A stretch of DNA of 64,000 nucleotides from Phytophthora hibernalis (Eukaryota > Oomycota > Peronosporomycetes > Peronosporales > Peronosporaceae), in NCBI GenBank assembly GCA_012656075.1, contig JAAKBF010000324.1:1550001-1614000 (forward strand), given 5' to 3'. The translations under genes and the position numbers were made by a program. Shown in pieces: positions 11,691-21,476 of the stretch. The notes below the pieces were generated by a model. The model was not told the DNA's origin and searched no databases. It was given only the letters and a program-made list of their open reading frames with translations. How positions within the stretch are numbered: the stretch's first letter is position 1; every line of letters begins with the position of its first letter.

Positions 11691-13295
11691 GGTAGCTGAG
11701 CTGTGCTGTGACTGGCAGTGCTTCGCGCGTGCGCTTCAGCTCAGGGTCATAAACTCGAGTACATTTGGTTTGAAGGACGTACACGACGTCGTCGCTCAGC
11801 TCCTCGTCGTTTAGCAAGAAGGTGGTGCTTGCACGAGATGGTACGTATGTGTAGAGAATACCAAGGAGTCGAAGATCGTTCATCCGACGCTTGAGATGGG
11901 CAGTAGGTGATGTCACCGCGGCGAAATCACGTTTGTTTATTGATTCATGCTTGCAGCAGGCAGACGTCTGGACCAGAAGGACACCCATTTTGAGTTGACG
12001 ATGCAGTGTGAAGTCCCGCTTCAGAGCGCGGTTAAACTGCTCCACGGGGTTGTTCGTGGTAGCCAAACCCCGTGGGGTTCGAAAGCCCTGTCAGTTCTCC
12101 AACTTGCCGGTAACCCACTGCTTCTTAAAATACTTGACAAATGTTGCGAGCTCAGGCTTCAGGCGCCATTCACTAACAACTTCTTCTTTGGTTACCGAGT
12201 ACTCAGATTCGCAGCGTGTGAAGTGGATATTCTGTAGACCACGCATTCCAGCGTGGCCAATCTCCGTAGGTAGGTGGCGCGTGCGCTCAAATACTTTCGC
12301 CGTCACGTGAAAGAAACACATGAGCGGGGCGAAGGTATTGTCGGCGCCAAACACGTTTTGGAACGCGTTCCACTGCGCGTCATTGGTATCCCCCATACTG
12401 TAGGAAATCTTCAGCGGTCGCTCAACAAATTGCGCGTACACGCGACGTAGCGCCTGTAGCGCCTCCGTAAAGTGCTCTTCCATCCGTTGCGAGGAAATAA
12501 AGATCGCGAGTACGTGAAATGTTCTGTTGCTGTCGGAAAGGCCAACCACGAACGCCGGATACCAAGCCTGGGATAGCTTGAATGTTGCATCCATGTGCAT
12601 TACGAACGTGGATGGTTCTCGGTCCGCCTTACGCAGCAAATTTTTAGTAGAAATGCCCACAAGGAATGGGTCCATGTCAGTCCCGCGCCCGACCCGACGT
12701 TTCCCGTCGGTATTCAACCGCCACGAAAACGTGAAGGCCGCGTCATCCGCCTCAGATCCGGTAAAGCCAGCATCCCAGATGTCCTTCTTGGCTTCATCTA
12801 TGAAGTCATTGTTTCGTAGTTGGGAGCGCGTGTAGTAGTTCACGAAGCGCTGGACTCGTTGCAGAGAGGGGAGGCTGTTCTGGTCGAGCGCAAAACGGGT
12901 CATCATACCGTTTCGACTCCGGGACGGCTTCAGGCCCTGTGCAGCGAGGTCTGTGGCAAAATCTGTCATTGCAGCCGTTAGGCGGACCCGCTGAACAGCT
13001 CGCCGCGGGGTCAGATGGGCCCCTATCTCGGCGATGGACACCAAATTAACCGTCTGGCACTCAAGCGTCTTGGAACGCCAGTCACACTTGGCACCAGCTG
13101 TCACCTCCTTGCAAGCCTTGTCGCGGCAGCGCGCTCTCTCACGCGCATCTTGTGGGGAGCAGGCACATTGCACACGTTGCAGGTGACCAGATCACTCTTG
13201 GTAATCTTGGAGGGTTTCATGGACTCGATGAGCATAGTGGCGTCCTGTGCAGGGTACGCGCGAGCCACAAACATCCACTGGAGCTTCGGGGGCAT
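11691..13295 (-). pseudogene. MULE-type transposase, disrupted
   Basis: Starting at the ATG at 13295, the N-terminus has a Cys/His zinc-finger-like region (VTCNVCNVPAPHK, then CRDKACKEVTAGAKCDWR) and then the MULE DDE domain: HMDATFKLSQ (first Asp), the SMGDTNDAQWNAFQNVF segment, CFFHVTAKVF, and the ATTNNPVEQFNRALKRDF block typical of the C-terminal half. Three lesions are visible: a frameshift near 13120-13150, a TGA stop at 12091-12093 where the family usually has Trp, and loss of the 3' end where the LTR copy begins at 11690. It would have cut and joined MULE transposon ends. I identified no MULE terminal repeats nearby. Confidence 0.8.
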
Positions 13296-13792
13296 GGTGA
13301 AAGCGAGTAAGAGATCTGGAAGCGTGGGTGTAGGAGCGCTGGGACCTGAGCGGAAGTGCTAAGGGAGGCGATATCAAACGAGTTACCTTGCAGATTATTG
13401 GCTGAAAATAAAACTTTCAGACATTTAGATGGGATTATTCTCCCATTGTTACAAAATTGGTCATACAGAGTGGTTTTGAGTGGTTGGCTGTGGCACCCCA
13501 AGAAACGTGTGTGGTATTACTGTATTGTGGCGCGGAATTCCGCGTTATTCAGTGTTTTTATTCAAGTCAGGTTATGATTATGCATTTCAAAGTGTTTTTG
13601 ATGGAGGTGGAACTGGAGCAGGAAGGGAAAACGTCAAAAGGTGTATGCACCTGAATGTTTTTTGTCAAAAGCAGATAGCTTGCGTCAATAGGTGTATGTA
13701 GAGTTTGTCGGTAGTGGCAGTATGTGTTGAGGTAGAAATCATGAGCACCTTTTAGAGAATGCCCCGAACCGCAATCGCAGCTACAGTGTACA
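13296..13792. other. no gene seen
   Basis: About 500 bp upstream of the MULE gene, AT-rich with short open frames only. It may include the lost 5' end of the MULE, but I see no terminal repeat I can pair. Confidence 0.5.
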
Positions 13793-14267
13793 TGTACACC
13801 TTTTACCAGACAAAATGGTTTTTCAAGCAAAGTGGTGGAAGGTTTCCCCCATCCCTCATAAGTGATTACGTAGATATTTTCAACCAAAGTGGTTTTGTCG
13901 TAAATCGTTACCAAGCAAAGTGGTTATCGTCCAACCGACGATTTAGAGGCAATCTCTCTGAGCCAAAACGAAAGCTTTAAGAACGATATAAGGGCATCTG
14001 AGGGTCTATCATGATCTCCCAGCAGTTGGCTACACTAATAAACCTGTTTTGGGTCAAAATGAGTACCTTTTCTCTGTCTGGCAGCCCCGCGGCCGAACGT
14101 GAGGTCCATTTAGTCACACAGGGATAGGCGAACCATTTTGCTTGGTAAAAAATAATAAAAACCGCTTTGGTTGAAAATACCTACGTAATCACTTATGAGG
14201 GATGGGGGAAAACCTTCCCGCACCACTTTGCTTGGAAAAAACCATTTTGTCTGGTAAAAGGAGTACA
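13793..14267. mobile_element. fold-back MITE with ~135-bp inverted arms
   Basis: The left arm (13793-13925) and right arm (14131-14267) are inverted copies of each other, about 90% alike by eye, around a loop of roughly 205 bp. The ends read TGTACACCTTTTACCAG and its complement with one mismatch. Each arm contains repeats of a CAAAGTGGTT-like word. The flanks share only ACA, so the target duplication is uncertain. No coding capacity is seen; such elements need a transposase in trans. Confidence 0.75.
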
Positions 14268-15267
14268 ACAGAAAGCGAAGGGAGCCGCCATCAATGCGAT
14301 GGATAGGCTTATAGACTCTTCCTGTGACGTGCGGCTAGCATCGACCAGCACATCTCGTGGCCGTGACTCCACTTTCGCACATCCTGTTGTGACTCACAAC
14401 TTGTGAGGCTCTCGTTGGCATGAGCTTATCCATCGCGCCTATTACAGATAACCCTTGCCAACCCGTGGACGCACTTCATATTAAGTATAACAGGGTTATT
14501 AGATAGTAGAGGGACCACAACGACCGGTGTTGATCTCTGGGTTTATAAGAAGGCATGTATGACTGGTGTGTTCTTTCAGGAGTGGCTGTGCGAGCTTGAC
14601 ATGCATCAACAACGGTGCAATTTTGCCCTCATACGCAACATTGTCCTGGGAAACCTGCAGCTCAAGCCGTAATTGTCGTTTAACTACCGCCCAACTACAT
14701 ATCTCGTTTGCAACCGCACGACGCTGGAATCATATCGGCGTTTAAGCGGCAGTTAATATTTGGCTGAACAAGTATGATAGTGTATACTTTTCATCAACAA
14801 ATGTATTGAAAAATCCCCATCGAGCATTAAGTTTGAAGTTTGCAAGTATTAATTAAGCACCATTGTTAAGCCTGACTACCGAGTCGGTGGATCGATAAGT
14901 GATTAAGTACATCAGGATATTAGACAACAGAGGTACTAAGTTGGCTGTAATAGTGAAGAGCCTTTGCATAAGGACACATGTATTTCCTCTTTACCATTCA
15001 GCTCCCTGTCTGTCCGCCTTCAGCACCTGCGCTCACTGGAGCTTCTCGAGATACAGTTGAAGTCAAGTCATAGACGTATCGGTTGCATTCCATCGCTCGG
15101 ATAGCCTTTTAAGCCTTTCGCCGCGTGGGTTAACGAGCATGTGATGACCCCAGTCACGACGGTCCTCGCCTGTGACTCATGTATCGGAGCATTCATGCAT
15201 CGCTGGGCTTGCCATTCTCCCTTTCCTCCACCAAGCACCATTTACAATTGAGTATTCAGCAACTGCA
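14268..15267. other. no gene seen; upstream region of the GPI gene cluster
   Basis: One kilobase without a convincing ORF. Near 15210-15225 is an Inr-like CCATTCTCCCTTTCC, about 55 nt before the ATG of the first GPI-type gene, which may be its start site. Confidence 0.4.
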
Positions 15268-15530
15268 ATGCTAGTCCTCCGATTCTTCGTCCTCGCTGCT
15301 CTCGTCATCGTATCGATCGACACGGTAACAAGTTCCCCCAAGCGGACTCCACCACTGCTGAAGAGGTCTCGCACGACGCTCTCGACGTTATCCTCGGAGC
15401 CTCCAGCACAGCCGGCTCCGTTATCGCCGGCGCGTCCGATTCAGCATCGGGCTCCAACAGCGCATCAAGTGCTGCTGCGATGGGTATCTTCACGACCGCC
15501 ATGGTGGTGGCCACCGCTGTCCTCGTGTAG
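15268..15530 (+). pseudogene. small Ser/Ala-rich GPI-type surface protein, frameshifted
   Basis: The ATG at 15268 begins a clear signal peptide (MLVLRFFVLAALVIVSIDT). The first frame then becomes Arg/Pro-rich and unlike the paralogs. A second frame from about 15337 gives a Ser/Ala/Gly-rich protein ending in a small-residue stretch and the hydrophobic tail IFTTAMVVATAVLV with a stop at 15530, just like the three genes downstream. The switch falls at a run of five C near 15331-15335. Either one base was lost in the genome or one base was missed in the sequence. The role would be a cell-surface or wall-associated protein, function unknown. Confidence 0.65.
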
Positions 15531-16090
15531 CAGCAGCCAAACCAAGAGCCGATAGGATATCTCGCGGGTGGCAGCTCTAGTGTAGAGCGCTATCCAGCTT
15601 ATAATGCTGCACTTACCTCATCGACGAACAGTAATACAAGTTTTCCACACTATGCGTTGCGACCGGTAAGATCTCACGACGGCGACCCGAGCTTCTCTGA
15701 TAAGTTCTCATGCCGGATTCCGCTATCAGAGGTCCAAATTCTTATCGCGTGATTGCTCACGGTTGAGAAAGTCCCCTTTGTAGAGATCGCAAGCTGACGA
15801 TCGAGATCGCTTGCCTCGTTGCCTGGCATGATTTGGATCCATCACCTCGGGAATTGCGCTCGGCTCTTCCTCGAGACATGCATGATCCTCACCACGACAC
15901 CACGCAGGACGTGTGGTGTTGGCATGAAGTCAGTGATAAAGCCCCAGAAAGGTGCGGCGAACGGCCGCAGTCACTTCAACATCATGATATCTTTTCGCCT
16001 AATGGCTCCATGAGTGCGTCAGGACTTCCAGGAAGCGCCGCGTCGGTAACTGCTGCACCATTTAGCTCAGCCTCCGCCCCTCGAGCTCAG

Positions 16091-16119
16091 TCTCACTTTT
16101 GCCTCCGAGTGCCCAAGTC
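16091..16119 (+). promoter_or_regulatory. oomycete core promoter (Inr) of the GPI gene at 16147
   Basis: TCTCACTTTTGCCTCC is followed by an AGTGCCCAAGTC block. The TCAC-TTTT core fits the oomycete initiator (TCAYTYY type), leaving a leader of about 50 nt. Nearly the same block precedes the next two paralogs. Confidence 0.65.
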
Positions 16120-16146
16120 TCCACCACCTCTTCTCCACCTCTCGCG

Positions 16147-16515
16147 ATGAAGGTCCTGCAATTCCTCGTCCTCGCCACCCTCGCAGTCGCCGCCGTCAAC
16201 GGCCAGACCACCAGCGCTGCCGGATCCACCGCTGCTGCCACCACGTCAGCCGTCTCTTCGACGGCTGCTTCAGGAGCTGCCACCACCAGCGCCGCTACTT
16301 CGACGGCTGCTTCAGGCGCTGACGCCAACGCGACGGCCACCACGAGCGGAACGGGATCCGCCGACGTGGGCTCGTCCACTACCGAGTCCTCGGGCAGCAC
16401 GGACGACGCGACTGCGGGCGCGTCGGCATCCGGATCGAGCGGAGCATCGCAGGTTGCAGGCTCCATGGGGGCTGTCACGGCGGCCGTGCTCGCGGTGGGC
16501 ACTTACTTCCTGTAA
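16147..16515 (+). CDS. small secreted Ser/Thr/Ala-rich GPI-type surface protein
   Basis: A 122-residue protein with no domain beyond its layout. The first 20 residues form a signal peptide (MKVLQFLVLATLAVAAVNGQ). The middle is almost entirely Ser, Thr, Ala and Gly, apt for heavy O-glycosylation. The end has small residues before the hydrophobic tail VTAAVLAVGTYFL, the pattern for GPI anchoring. The ATG at 16147 is chosen because the signal peptide starts there and the Inr lies about 50 nt upstream. It is one of four tandem paralogs. A mucin-like wall or surface coat role is inferred from composition only. Confidence 0.8.
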   Translation: MKVLQFLVLATLAVAAVNGQTTSAAGSTAAATTSAVSSTAASGAATTSAATSTAASGADANATATTSGTGSADVGSSTTESSGSTDDATAGASASGSSGASQVAGSMGAVTAAVLAVGTYFL

Positions 16516-16897
16516 GCGACCGACGCGTAATACCCTCCCGAGTATATAGTCTCCGTCTGGCGCTGCCTTGGACGTGCATATTGTAGATAGCAGTCGTAAC
16601 AAAGCACTGCCTCCATACTCAGCCGCCTTCCTCTTCCTATTAATACTTGTCGCCTGCAAGGATATTCATTTTCGCTGGTCGATTCCTGCCTTTCATCAAT
16701 CAGGCACCCAGTTGCCTGGATTTGCTAGCAGGAACTTCAATCAAAGGCCTACGAAGGAGGCGAGGTGACCCACCGCCGATGGGTTAACCGATTGGCGCTG
16801 ACGCCGTGACTTCGACTGGCGTGTGGCCGGCTGGGACTGCCAACTCGGTCTGAACGCTGGTGATGCATCTGGCCGTCACTACATGGCAAAGGCGGTA

Positions 16898-16920
16898 ACA
16901 ACTTGTTGCCAACAAGTTGT
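16898..16920. repeat. 23-bp perfect palindrome
   Basis: Two 11-bp arms, ACAACTTGTTG and its complement, surround a single C. It lies in the roughly 700-bp intergenic gap before the third GPI-type gene, where no other gene is seen. It could be a dimeric regulator site or just a short hairpin. Confidence 0.6.
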
Positions 16921-17242
16921 TGAACAACCAGCGCAATGCACTTCATGGATAGAGCCAACGTAGTGATGAGGAGGCATGGCAAGCACCACACAAAACGACA
17001 TCGACAGAAAAGGCAACTTCAACGACCCTACGAATTAGCGCAAAACATCGAAGATTATCTATTTCGCCCAATCACAACCCGCTTATTCCTAATTCAACCC
17101 GACGAAAAAGCGCACCCTATTGGAAGGCTTGTCCAACGACACCTGGCAAGCACGCCATGCGTCCGGCGCCATGGTCTCACCACGTCACCACGATACAAAA
17201 GCGAGTGAAGTGCTCCTGTGCATGAACGACTGCCTTCCTCAT

Positions 17243-17271
17243 TCTCACTTTCACCTCCAAGTGCCCAAGTC
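17243..17271 (+). promoter_or_regulatory. oomycete core promoter (Inr) of the GPI gene at 17297
   Basis: TCTCACTTTCACCTCC plus AAGTGCCCAAGTC, matching the block at 16091-16119 at almost every base, ends 25 nt before the ATG. Upstream to 16515 only the palindrome at 16898 stands out. Confidence 0.65.
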
Positions 17272-17296
17272 CCCTATCCACTCTCCTCCACCCACC

Positions 17297-17740
17297 ATGA
17301 AGTTCTTCCAAGTCCTCGCCATCGCCGCCCTCGCCATCGCCGCCGTCAACGGTCAGGCCACGAGCACCGCCGCTTCCACCGCCGGATCGGCTGCTGCTGC
17401 CGTCACTTCGGCTGTCGCTTCGACTGCCGCCTCAACGGCTGCTTCGGGCGCTGACGCCGCCACCACCGCCGCTTCGGGCGCCGTGGACTCGACGGTCGGT
17501 GCCACGAGCACCACGGGCTCGGCCGCCACGGTGGGCGCCAGCTCCAGCACCACGGAGACCTCGGGCTCCTCGGGCGTCACGGCCTCTTCGTCGTCCACCG
17601 ACGCCAGCAGCACCACGTCGGGCTCCACGGCTTCTAGCGCTAGCGCCAGCGCCTCGGGCTCCAGCGGTGCCTCCACCGTCGCCAGTGCCATGGGCGTAGC
17701 CACTGCCGCCGTCGTGGCCGCTGCCTCGTACTTCCTGTAA
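17297..17740 (+). CDS. small secreted Ser/Thr/Ala-rich GPI-type surface protein
   Basis: A 147-residue paralog of the gene at 16147. It has the signal peptide MKFFQVLAIAALAIAAVNGQ, a long Ser/Thr/Ala/Gly region with repeated TAAS, SGAD and STT words, and the GPI-type tail GVATAAVVAAASYFL. The frame is intact. Codon usage is strongly GC-ending, which also leaves long open frames on the other strand that I treat as shadows. No enzymatic domain is present. Confidence 0.82.
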   Translation: MKFFQVLAIAALAIAAVNGQATSTAASTAGSAAAAVTSAVASTAASTAASGADAATTAASGAVDSTVGATSTTGSAATVGASSSTTETSGSSGVTASSSSTDASSTTSGSTASSASASASGSSGASTVASAMGVATAAVVAAASYFL

Positions 17741-18328
17741 ATTGTCTGAAGAGCTGGCTGCAGTGCGGGATCTACCAAGGATATCAACTCCATTTAGCTT
17801 CGGCCCTGTAAAGCAATAGACGTATATTTGCTGTTTTCGCAACTTTTGATTTGGTATCCAAGACGATTCTAGTAAAATTTCGTCAGATGGGAAACTTTCG
17901 TGCTTTTGATCAAGAACGCACTTCGAAATGGATCTTTTGCACGATGCACGATTGCAGATCATTTCGCTGCTCGAATTGAGCGTTTCGATGCACTTTCATC
18001 TTCTCTCATGCTCGACGGCGTGGAGGCTATCGCCGCTGCGTTGGACGGCCAGCCTGTTCAAGACGTGAGCTCCGATTGTGGTAGAGGCGACCCTCTCGTA
18101 CACTGCAAGCTTTGAGCCAGAAGGCATTTCCCACGTGTTTCTCAGAGGCGGAGGCGGATTTGTACGTATCTCGAGACCTTTTTCCGAGAGAGTACAGTAT
18201 CATGCGGTTGAAGATCTGCTGCCGCGCCGCCACAAGCTGACGCACCCGTATGGCACACGAGAGAGAGGCGAACTCGCCCAGCGGCACCTCTCCCTTTTGC
18301 GTCGGTCGCTCCGTAGCTTGTCATTCCC

Positions 18329-18353
18329 GTTTTCACTTTCAAGTGCTCAAGTC
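18329..18353 (+). promoter_or_regulatory. oomycete core promoter (Inr) of the GPI gene at 18388
   Basis: TTTTCACTTTCAAGTGCTCA is a shortened version of the block before the two upstream paralogs, about 35-55 nt ahead of the ATG. The gap from 17741 to here otherwise shows nothing convincing. Confidence 0.55.
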
Positions 18354-18387
18354 CCATCCGACTAAACTACCACCCGACAACAACAAC

Positions 18388-18855
18388 ATGAAGTTCTCCC
18401 AGGTCCTCGTTATCGCCGCACTCGCCGTCGTGGCCGTGAACGGCCAGTCCGCTGCCAACACAGTCCCCACGGCTCCTGCCATCGCCTCCGTTGCCGGTTC
18501 CACTACCACTGGATCAGCTGCCACTGCCTCCGCTGCTCCTGCCGCTGGCGCCACCTCGACTGCCTCCGGAGCTGATGCCACCGCTACAGTTGGTGTTGGA
18601 AGCGCTCCGGTGGACGCGGTAGTCGGATCGTCAAGTACCACTGGGTCGGTTAATGCTGGTACGACTACTTCCGCTACGTCTTCATCCACCGGATCGTCCT
18701 CGACGACGGCTTCCCCGTCCACGACGGACTCGAGCAGTTCGACGACAGCTTCGGCTTCTGCCAGCGCTTCGGGCTCGAGCGGAGCCGCGCATGTCACTGG
18801 AGCCGTGGGTGTCGCTGCAGCCACCGTTGTTGCTGTCGGCTCGTACTTCCTGTAA
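18388..18855 (+). CDS. small secreted Ser/Thr/Ala-rich GPI-type surface protein
   Basis: A 155-residue paralog of 16147 and 17297. It has the signal peptide MKFSQVLVIAALAVVAVNGQ, a Ser/Thr/Ala/Val-rich body, a run of STT-type repeats near the C-terminus, and the tail GVAAATVVAVGSYFL. It is the last of the tandem set; a LINE remnant on the opposite strand begins directly after its stop. Function is inferred only from composition and anchoring signals. Confidence 0.82.
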   Translation: MKFSQVLVIAALAVVAVNGQSAANTVPTAPAIASVAGSTTTGSAATASAAPAAGATSTASGADATATVGVGSAPVDAVVGSSSTTGSVNAGTTTSATSSSTGSSSTTASPSTTDSSSSTTASASASASGSSGAAHVTGAVGVAAATVVAVGSYFL

Positions 18856-18861
18856 AGCAGC

Positions 18862-19200
18862 TTACTTGTGTGTTGATAAACGATGTATAGAATACGAAAC
18901 AACCTTTACCAAATAATAATTGGTCGTTGCGCAACCATAGCTGTGCGGATCTGCTCTCTTGGCGGACTCTCTAATTCTTTTTGACAAAAGAACAATCGAG
19001 TCCCTTGTATTTGTTTGTCCAGCGTTCTTCGCTAGCACAGGTAGTTGCCGAATTCCTGTATCCCAGAATTCTTGCACACTTACGTCTACTGTGATTTCCT
19101 CCTTCTTGAAAACCACTCTGTTTCTCTGTATCCACAAGCTCGTGACACATATGCTAGTCATTATGCGCCAATCAAACATGTAATGTGTTAAAGCTTCACA
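18862..19200 (-). pseudogene. C-terminal remnant of a LINE-type reverse transcriptase
   Basis: About 100 residues read HYMFDWRIMTSICVTSLWIQ, then RNRVVFKKEEITVD and EFWDTGIRQL. The W-I-x-R-N-x-V-V-F pattern resembles the tail found after the RT domain of many non-LTR retrotransposons. No RT core is left. The match is to a loose motif, so this is a modest call. Confidence 0.4.
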
Positions 19201-19258
19201 AACCAGACTTTTTACCGCTTGTCGCTCTCAGCGAATTCTAGCGTCGATGAGCGCTTGT

Positions 19259-19898
19259 TCAATTGAAGCGAGCGGCCAGCACGCTTCCATCTCGCTTTTG
19301 AATCGCTCCAGGGTCGTCAGGGTTCATTGGAAACGACCAGCTGCCTTTCTTGCCGTCAATCTGGCACTCGAGCTTCAGTTTCATGAAGTACTTCGAGTGC
19401 TTCTGCTTCAAGGACAGCGTGCACCAATCTTCGTCGGCGACGTAACTACTTGTTATAGGCCCGATCTTCCCCTTCAACACTTCCTATTTACCACAATATC
19501 CCGGAAACAAGTACCGGTAAGCGCAGCTCTCACTTCGACCTCTGCTATATCTTACCTGCAAAATTGCAACTACGACTTGCCGCAGCCCGCGAAGTCGAAG
19601 CTCCGTGCACTTCTTCGATCGAAATGAATTGACATTTGAGGAAGTGACGTGGCATTTCCTGCGAAGCAAGGAAAGTAAGTACGATCCTGAATACCAAATA
19701 TAACTACTTCAAGTAAAAGACAAACCACCATTTGTCGCCTGTGGTCTGGTTTACCAATCGAATGACCGACTCCTCTCGGATCATGTCGACATCGCATCGG
19801 TATATATCGTCATTGGGTCCAAGAACGTCGAAAGGACTGAAGGGTTGGTTTTTCTCCATCGTGTGTTTGCCGCTTTCAAAGTAAAAAGCTAAATGCAT
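19259..19898 (-). pseudogene. possible broken host gene, unknown product
   Basis: Two protein-like stretches lie on the minus strand. 19704-19898 begins at an ATG and reads FSPFDVLGPNDDIYRCDVDM and then VIRLVNQTTGDKWWFVF. 19259-19480 contains EDWCTLSLKQKHSKYFMKLK. Composition looks protein-like rather than random, but the linking part (19484-19700) has stops in all useful frames and no splice pair I trust. A faint resemblance to LURP-one-like folds is speculation. Confidence 0.25.
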
Positions 19899-20003
19899 AG
19901 TGTCGAGACAAAGTCTGAGCAGTGATTGAACCCGACTTAGGGTGAGGAAAACATCAAAATCACGAATCTACTGTATCATCAATCTGTCATCAATCATCAA
20001 CAC

Positions 20004-20853
20004 CAGGGCACCCGAAAATGCAATTATTAGATTAATATTTCTTAGGAACAGACAAGAATTATTGTGCTTTGCATATATTTTGGCAAAAGGCTCGACAAAA
20101 GTCTGTTATATTAGACCTGATAACTCGATTTTATCCTAATTACGACTTTACTCCGACGCGGAAATGCAGGCTTAAAAGGCATGTGCTAAACGCTAAAACT
20201 CAATTTTGAAGTACAACCGTCTTGTTTACAGCCTGGAAACGCAGAAATGCTGTTCTGGGAGTGCAAAAGCGAGATCGTTGGGTGCATCTCAGCCTTTTGC
20301 ACGTGGAGCAAATCGAATCTGATTTGCACAAAGTCTATTTTAGAGGTCTATTTTAGAGGTCTAAAATAGACGGCAAAATAAATGCAAAGGACAATAATAA
20401 TTGAATTATTATAATGATTGGTGCCAAGCTCAATGGGACCCTGTATCGGCTACAAAACGATGACTTTGGCGTGATTTTGATGAATAAGAACTAAATTAGA
20501 TCAAGAGAACCCCAAGTGGACGTGCTACGAAGAAAAATGGCCGCTTTTGGATAACCTAGACGTGCTTGCGCCAATTCACTTTCATTTTTGGTAATATTTG
20601 CACACTATAAGAGCTTTTGCATATATAAAGTGAATTTTTAAGCATTGGCGGATACCAATTCATTCGTTCGAGGTATTAGATACATCTTCCTCTGAAAAGA
20701 CTTGGATATACAGCATTAAACACGTATTTTAGCTCTGAGAGCTCTCGAGCACATGCAAACAATTTTGAGGAAAATTCTGCGAATCGCTGCAATTAATAAT
20801 TATTATTAAAAAGGGCAATTAATTTTTATGAGTATTATTTTTCGGGTGCCCTG
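20004..20853. mobile_element. non-autonomous hAT element, 850 bp
   Basis: The ends are perfect 15-bp inverted repeats (CAGGGCACCCGAAAA) starting with the CAGGG typical of hAT elements. They are flanked by an exact 8-bp target duplication, ATCAACAC, at 19996-20003 and 20854-20861, the hAT hallmark length. The inside is AT-rich with no transposase; it has a small direct and inverted repeat of TATTTTAGAGGTC near 20335-20375. It would move only with a transposase supplied in trans. Confidence 0.9.
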
Positions 20854-20861
20854 ATCAACAC

Positions 20862-21476
20862 TATTAATATCACTGTAGTACTTCTATAATTCAATACGCC
20901 AGGCGAACATCTCGTTGATTTAACTTCACAAAGAGTGACCAGCCACCGGACCAAGAGCAGGAACCGGCGTTGCTAACCAGGCTTAGGAAATATCAGACAT
21001 CTAGACGCCGTTAAGGTTTTAACAAAAAAAGATAAGTCTGCCTCTCTCACACATTACATGTACTGTCCACTCCATCACAACCAAGCAGTTTTTGGCAATG
21101 ACGTATTAATAGTTGGAGGAAATACCCAGTACTTTCAGCAGCGAGTCCACGTGTAGTACACTCTCACGACACAGCAGTCAACATATAGCCCTGCAGCTAT
21201 CAGGGATACGTAGTACGTACTTTTGAAGTATTGAATTTATCAGGTCATGCATCGAGCAGCGATTTTGATTCGTTTTTCAGTAAATACTGGGGCCTCCAAA
21301 TGTAGAATTGGTGAACAAACCATAAGTTGATGATTTAGAAGACTCGGCCATATTATCACGAGAGCTGCCGGTATCGAGTTTGTTGAAAAAAGACATTATC
21401 CATCTTGCGTAGCGTTCGATATGAAGCTGTCTATAATACACGAGGGCGACCGACTACACAATTAAATGAACCCCTT
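20862..21476. other. no gene seen
   Basis: AT-rich intergenic DNA between the hAT element and the 3' end of ATG4. No ORF, repeat or RNA gene recognised. Confidence 0.5.

Noticed and set aside
17353..17962. Ala/Val/Glu-rich and Gly/Arg-rich frames opposite the third GPI-type gene
   Set aside because: Low-complexity Ser/Thr/Ala coding DNA is open in several frames; only the plus strand has a signal peptide, GPI-type tail and core promoter.
18330..18902. acidic frame opposite the fourth GPI-type gene
   Set aside because: It has no start signals and mirrors the Ser/Thr codons of the real gene.
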